Assembly (NCBI RefSeq): GCF_000949455.1 | Contig: NZ_JXXK01000002.1 | Span: 124,001 to 188,000, forward strand | Length of the DNA: 64,000 nt | DNA from: Ruthenibacterium lactatiformans | Lineage (GTDB): Bacteria; Bacillota; Clostridia; Oscillospirales; Ruminococcaceae | Direction of reading: 5' to 3' | In this document: positions 57,038 through 64,000 of the stretch, piece by piece | How positions within the stretch are numbered: position 1 is the stretch's first letter | How the letters are laid out: every line of letters starts with the position of its first letter | Program-made: the position numbers and the translations under genes | The notes under the pieces: model-generated | The model's input: only the letters and a program-made list of their open reading frames with translations | Databases searched by the model: none | Told to the model about the DNA's origin: nothing

Positions 57038-57718
57038 ATGCTAAAAAAGATCAGCCGGGCGCGGCTGGACGCCCTGCGGCAGGGCTGGCTGGAAAGCCGC
57101 CGCCACCTGCCCGCCGCCCGTTTCGGCCCCCTTACTGCGCTGGACGACAGCCTCATTCGCCCGCACACGGGCTTCAACACACATCCTGACAAGAATGAGG
57201 TACTGCTTTATTATATTGCAAACGGTGAGCTGACCCACGGCGACAGCCTGAACAATCACAGTGTCCTGCGCCGGGGCGAAGCGCTGTGCCTGCACACGGG
57301 CACCGGGCTGCGGCACAGTGAGCTCAACCAGAGCAGCGCGCCGCTGCGTCTGGTCCGGATGGCTTTTTCGCCTGCACGGCCGGGCGGCGCACCCAACTAT
57401 GGAGAGCAGCGCTTTTTGTGGGAAAATCGTGTGAACCGGTGGCTTTTGCTGGCCTGCGCCGCTCCAGAACCGGACAGCGGTCCACTGTTCCTCAGCGCGG
57501 ATGCCAACGTCTATGCGGCAGACCTCACCTGCGAAGCCCGTCTCGCTTTTCCCATTGAGCCGGGGCGGCAGGTATATTTGCTGGTTGTGGAAGGTGCTGC
57601 CGAAGTGAACGGCATCGTGCTGGAGGACGGCGACGCGCTTTCTGCTTTTGGTGAACCGCTGCAGCTTTCCGCCCTTCCCCGCGCCCACATTCTTCTCGTA
57701 GAAGCGCCGCAGTATTGA
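57038..57718 (+). CDS. Pirin family protein
   Basis: 226 residues from ATG at 57038, 7 bases after GAAGGAGG. Double cupin of pirin type: the first cupin shows GFNTHPDKNEVLLYYIANGELTHGDSLNN and TGTGLRHSELNQS, matching the metal site of pirins except that the usual HPH reads HPD. Bacterial pirins such as YhhW are quercetin-dioxygenase-like enzymes or redox-linked regulators; the substrate here is unknown. The gene lies on the opposite strand between rpsL and rpoC, a place usually free of foreign genes. Confidence 0.88.
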   Translation: MLKKISRARLDALRQGWLESRRHLPAARFGPLTALDDSLIRPHTGFNTHPDKNEVLLYYIANGELTHGDSLNNHSVLRRGEALCLHTGTGLRHSELNQSSAPLRLVRMAFSPARPGGAPNYGEQRFLWENRVNRWLLLACAAPEPDSGPLFLSADANVYAADLTCEARLAFPIEPGRQVYLLVVEGAAEVNGIVLEDGDALSAFGEPLQLSALPRAHILLVEAPQY

Positions 57719-57790
57719 GAGCGTTTCTCCCCGGCAGCGGCACACGCTCTGGCGCGGAAGCGCATTCCCTTCCGCCCGTCATCCACACAC

Positions 57791-57822
57791 AAAAGACGCC
57801 CGCCGTTTGGCGGGCGTCTTTT
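57791..57822. terminator. Bidirectional terminator between pirin gene and rpoC
   Basis: AAAAGACGCCCGCC and GGCGGGCGTCTTTT around GTTT, with T runs on both strands. It ends rpoBC transcription before the str genes. Confidence 0.93.
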
Positions 57823-57843
57823 GTGCTGTTTGGGAATGGGCCT

Positions 57844-61377
<3,534 letters not shown>

Positions 61378-61460
61378 GAAACGAACCCTTTCTTTCTCAA
61401 TTTTTGAAGCGTGCCCCGCCGCCCCGCGCGGTGCGCGGCGGGCGGCGGGCCGGATGCGGA

Positions 61461-64000
61461 TCAGATATCCTCGGGCAGATCGGCAAACAGGTCATCCGAT
61501 TCCAGATCTTCCGGATTGGGTTCCTCATCTTCTTCTTCAAATTCGGCGTCCGCGTCGGCGTCTTCGATGCTGTAGTCGCCGGCGAGCTCGCTCTCCACCA
61601 TCACGTCGTCGCCGAGCGCGAGGTCGGAATTGTCAAAGCCCATATCGTCGTCATCGTAATTCTGCTTGATGTCCACCTCGTTGCCGTCGGCGTCCTGCAC
61701 GCGCATATCGAGGCCGAGGCTCTGCAGCTCCTTCATCAGCACGCGGAACGCCTCGGGAATGCCGGGCTTCGGCACGGGCTGACCCTTGACGATGGCTTCG
61801 TAGGTTTTAACACGGCCCACCACGTCGTCGGACTTCACCGTCAGGATCTCCTGCAGGGTATAGGCGGCGCCGTAAGCTTCCAGCGCCCACACCTCCATTT
61901 CGCCAAAGCGCTGGCCGCCGAACTGGGCCTTGCCGCCCAGAGGCTGCTGCGTTACAAGGCTGTACGGGCCGGTGGAGCGGGCGTGGATCTTATCGTCCAC
62001 CAGATGGTGCAGCTTGAGGTAATACATATAGCCCACGGTAACGGGGTTGTCAAAACGCTCGCCGGTGCGTCCGTCATAAACATAGCTCTTGCCGTCCTCG
62101 CGCTTACCGGTCTCACGGAACATCGCCCGGATGTCCTCCTCGTGGGCGCCGTCGAACACCGGCGTCATGACCTTCCAGCCCAGCGCCTTGGCGGCGTAGC
62201 CCAAATGGACCTCCAGGACCTGGCCGATGTTCATACGGGAGGGAACGCCCAGCGGGTTCAGCACAATGTCCAGCGGCGTGCCGTCCTCCAGGAACGGCAT
62301 ATCTTCCTGCGGCAGAATGCGGGATACAACGCCCTTGTTGCCGTGGCGGCCGGCCATCTTGTCGCCCACGCTGATCTTGCGCTTCTGGGCGATGTAGCAG
62401 CGCACCACCTGGCGCACGCCGGGCTGCAGCTCGTCGCAGTTCTCGGGTGTGAACACTTTCACATCCACGATGATTCCGTACTCACCGTGCGGCACACGCA
62501 GGGAAGTGTCGCGCACCTCGCGCGCTTTCTCTCCGAAAATGGCGCGCAGCAGGCGCTCCTCGGCCGTCAGCTCCGTCTCACCCTTGGGCGTGACCTTGCC
62601 GACGAGGATATCACCCGCGCCTACCTCGGCGCCGATGCGGATGATGCCGCGCTCGTCCAGGTCCTTCAGCGCGTCCTCGCCCACGTTGGGGATGTCGCGC
62701 GTGATCTCCTCGGGCCCGAGCTTCGTCTCGCGGCTTTCGATCTCGTATTCCTCGATGTGGATGGAAGTGTACACGTCCTCGCGGACGATCTTCTCATTGA
62801 TAAGGACGGCGTCCTCGTAGTTGTAGCCCTCCCAGGTCATGAAGCCGATCAAGGCGTTCTTGCCCAGGCTGATCTCGCCGTTCTTCGTGGCGGGGCCGTC
62901 GGCCAGAACCTGGCCCTTGATGATCTTATCGCCCTTGCTGACGATGGGGCGCTGGTTGATGCAGGTGCCCTGGTTCGAGCGCATGAATTTGATGAGCTCG
63001 TATTCGTCCGTCGTCGTCTTGGACGTGCGCACCGTGATCTTATCGGCAGTCACACGCTCCACAATGCCGTCGTTTTTCGCCAGCACGCACACGCCGGAGT
63101 CGCACGCGGCCTTGTACTCCATGCCGGTGGCGACGATGGGCTGCTCGGTGACGAGCAGCGGTACCGCCTGACGCTGCATGTTCGAGCCCATGAGGGCGCG
63201 GTTTGCGTCGTCGTTCTCCAGGAACGGGATCATAGCCGTAGCTACGGACACAACCATCTTCGGGCTGACGTCCATGTAGTCCACGCGCTCTTTGTCGACC
63301 TCAAGGATCTCATCGCGCCAGCGGCTGGAAACACGGGGACGGACAAAACGTCCCTCGCTGTCCAACTGCTCGTTGGCCTGCGCTACGATGAACTCATCCT
63401 CCACATCGGCGGTCATATAGACCACTTCATCGGTAACAACGCCAGTGGCCTTGTCCACCTTGCGGTACGGCGCTTCGATAAAGCCGTACTCATTGATCTT
63501 GGCGAACGTGGCCAGATAGGAAATCAGGCCGATGTTCGGACCTTCCGGCGTCTCGATGGGGCACATGCGGCCGTAATGGGAATAGTGTACGTCGCGGACC
63601 TCGAAGCCTGCGCGGTCACGGGACAGGCCGCCGGGGCCGAGAGCCGACAGACGGCGTTTGTGCGTCAGCTCTGCCAGCGGGTTGTTCTGATCCATGAACT
63701 GAGACAGCGGCGAGGAGCCAAAGAACTCCTTGATGGATGCCACCACCGGACGGATGTTGATGAGCGCCTGCGGCGTCACCACTTCCATGTCCTGGGCCTG
63801 CAGCGTCATGCGCTCACGGATGACGCGCTCCATGCGGGAAAAGCCGATGCGGAACTGGTTCTGCAGCAGCTCGCCCACACTGCGGATCCGGCGGTTGCCC
63901 AGATGGTCGATGTCGTCCACCGTGCCCACGCCGTGGCCCAGGCCGTTCAAGTAGTTGATGGATGCGAAAATATCATCCACGGTGACTGTTTTGCTGATGA
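61461..64000 (-). CDS. rpoB: RNA polymerase beta subunit, 5' part outside window
   Basis: About 846 C-terminal residues are visible; the start lies beyond the window edge. The rifampicin-site region reads FGSSPLSQFMDQNNPLAELTHKRRLSALGPGGLSRDRAGFEVRDVH, with the susceptible residues in place (Asp in MDQNNP, His in THKRR, Ser in RLSALG). Further conserved blocks are EDAVLINE, GRHGNKGVVS and the C-terminal GGQRFGEMEVWALEAYGAA. The protein ends in an acidic tail of about 60 residues (EEEDEEPNPEDLESDDL), longer than in Bacillus and typical of some Clostridia. Confidence 0.98.
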   Translation of the reverse strand, partial: ISKTVTVDDIFASINYLNGLGHGVGTVDDIDHLGNRRIRSVGELLQNQFRIGFSRMERVIRERMTLQAQDMEVVTPQALINIRPVVASIKEFFGSSPLSQFMDQNNPLAELTHKRRLSALGPGGLSRDRAGFEVRDVHYSHYGRMCPIETPEGPNIGLISYLATFAKINEYGFIEAPYRKVDKATGVVTDEVVYMTADVEDEFIVAQANEQLDSEGRFVRPRVSSRWRDEILEVDKERVDYMDVSPKMVVSVATAMIPFLENDDANRALMGSNMQRQAVPLLVTEQPIVATGMEYKAACDSGVCVLAKNDGIVERVTADKITVRTSKTTTDEYELIKFMRSNQGTCINQRPIVSKGDKIIKGQVLADGPATKNGEISLGKNALIGFMTWEGYNYEDAVLINEKIVREDVYTSIHIEEYEIESRETKLGPEEITRDIPNVGEDALKDLDERGIIRIGAEVGAGDILVGKVTPKGETELTAEERLLRAIFGEKAREVRDTSLRVPHGEYGIIVDVKVFTPENCDELQPGVRQVVRCYIAQKRKISVGDKMAGRHGNKGVVSRILPQEDMPFLEDGTPLDIVLNPLGVPSRMNIGQVLEVHLGYAAKALGWKVMTPVFDGAHEEDIRAMFRETGKREDGKSYVYDGRTGERFDNPVTVGYMYYLKLHHLVDDKIHARSTGPYSLVTQQPLGGKAQFGGQRFGEMEVWALEAYGAAYTLQEILTVKSDDVVGRVKTYEAIVKGQPVPKPGIPEAFRVLMKELQSLGLDMRVQDADGNEVDIKQNYDDDDMGFDNSDLALGDDVMVESELAGDYSIEDADADAEFEEEDEEPNPEDLESDDLFADLPEDI

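Overview
The window looks like a chromosomal segment of a GC-rich, spore-forming gut Clostridium-like bacterium (Bacillota, Clostridia, most likely Oscillospirales). The signs are the order rpoB-rpoC-rpsL-rpsG-fusA-tuf, strong AGGAGG ribosome binding sites, SAM-I and FMN riboswitches, sporulation-type membrane proteins (YtvI, YtaF-like), a SirTM-macrodomain pair, and several dispersed structured repeats. This placement is inference from gene content; no rRNA, tRNA or CRISPR array was seen.

Layout. 1-6 kb: end of a SirTM sirtuin, its zinc macrodomain partner, and repair genes (nfo, an AlkD-like glycosylase, an MGMT-like protein) mixed with MerR and AraC regulators and a YitT membrane protein. 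6-11.8 kb: a DUF1848 protein, a YtaF/MntP-type protein, glycogen branching enzyme and a BaiN-type flavoprotein, separated by dispersed repeats. 11.85-20.55 kb: an integrated element of 8.7 kb flanked by a 14-bp direct repeat. It holds a tyrosine integrase, a divergent repressor/Cro-like switch, a RepA-like ATPase followed by iteron-like repeats, a string of small overlapping genes including an excisionase-type protein, a sigma-region-4-like protein and a phage scaffold-like protein. It has no terminase, portal, capsid, tail or relaxase gene, and resembles a phage satellite.

20.6-29.2 kb: a membrane-anchored HTH regulator, an HtrA protease, YtvI, an AraC/GyrI regulator, and ComF overlapping RecD2. 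29.2-37.9 kb: a double GT2 glycosyltransferase, metK behind a SAM-I riboswitch, RibU behind an FMN riboswitch, an MscS channel with a lipoprotein, and a YtrA-type GntR regulator with an ABC-2 exporter. 37.9-45.2 kb: a pentose operon (AraC regulator, xylulokinase, DUF4867 protein, isomerase, ribulokinase-like FGGY kinase, AraD) that would turn L-arabinose into D-xylulose 5-phosphate. 45.4-52 kb: a PPC protein, a lower-GC LysR/aldo-keto reductase pair beside repeats, two guaA paralogs (one without an active glutaminase domain) and an autoregulated HTH/DUF3796 pair. 52.2-64 kb: tuf, fusA, rpsG, rpsL, then an inverted pirin gene, then rpoC and the 3' part of rpoB.

Most noteworthy: (i) a repeat family (R1, five copies at three sites) that, read on the minus strand, starts with an extended -10 box, folds into a closed multi-hairpin structure with compensatory changes between copies, carries an invariant linker and mostly ends in a terminator-like hairpin; (ii) the satellite-like element with iterons, a palindrome array and a lone scaffold gene; (iii) the guaA paralog with a degenerate amidotransferase domain.
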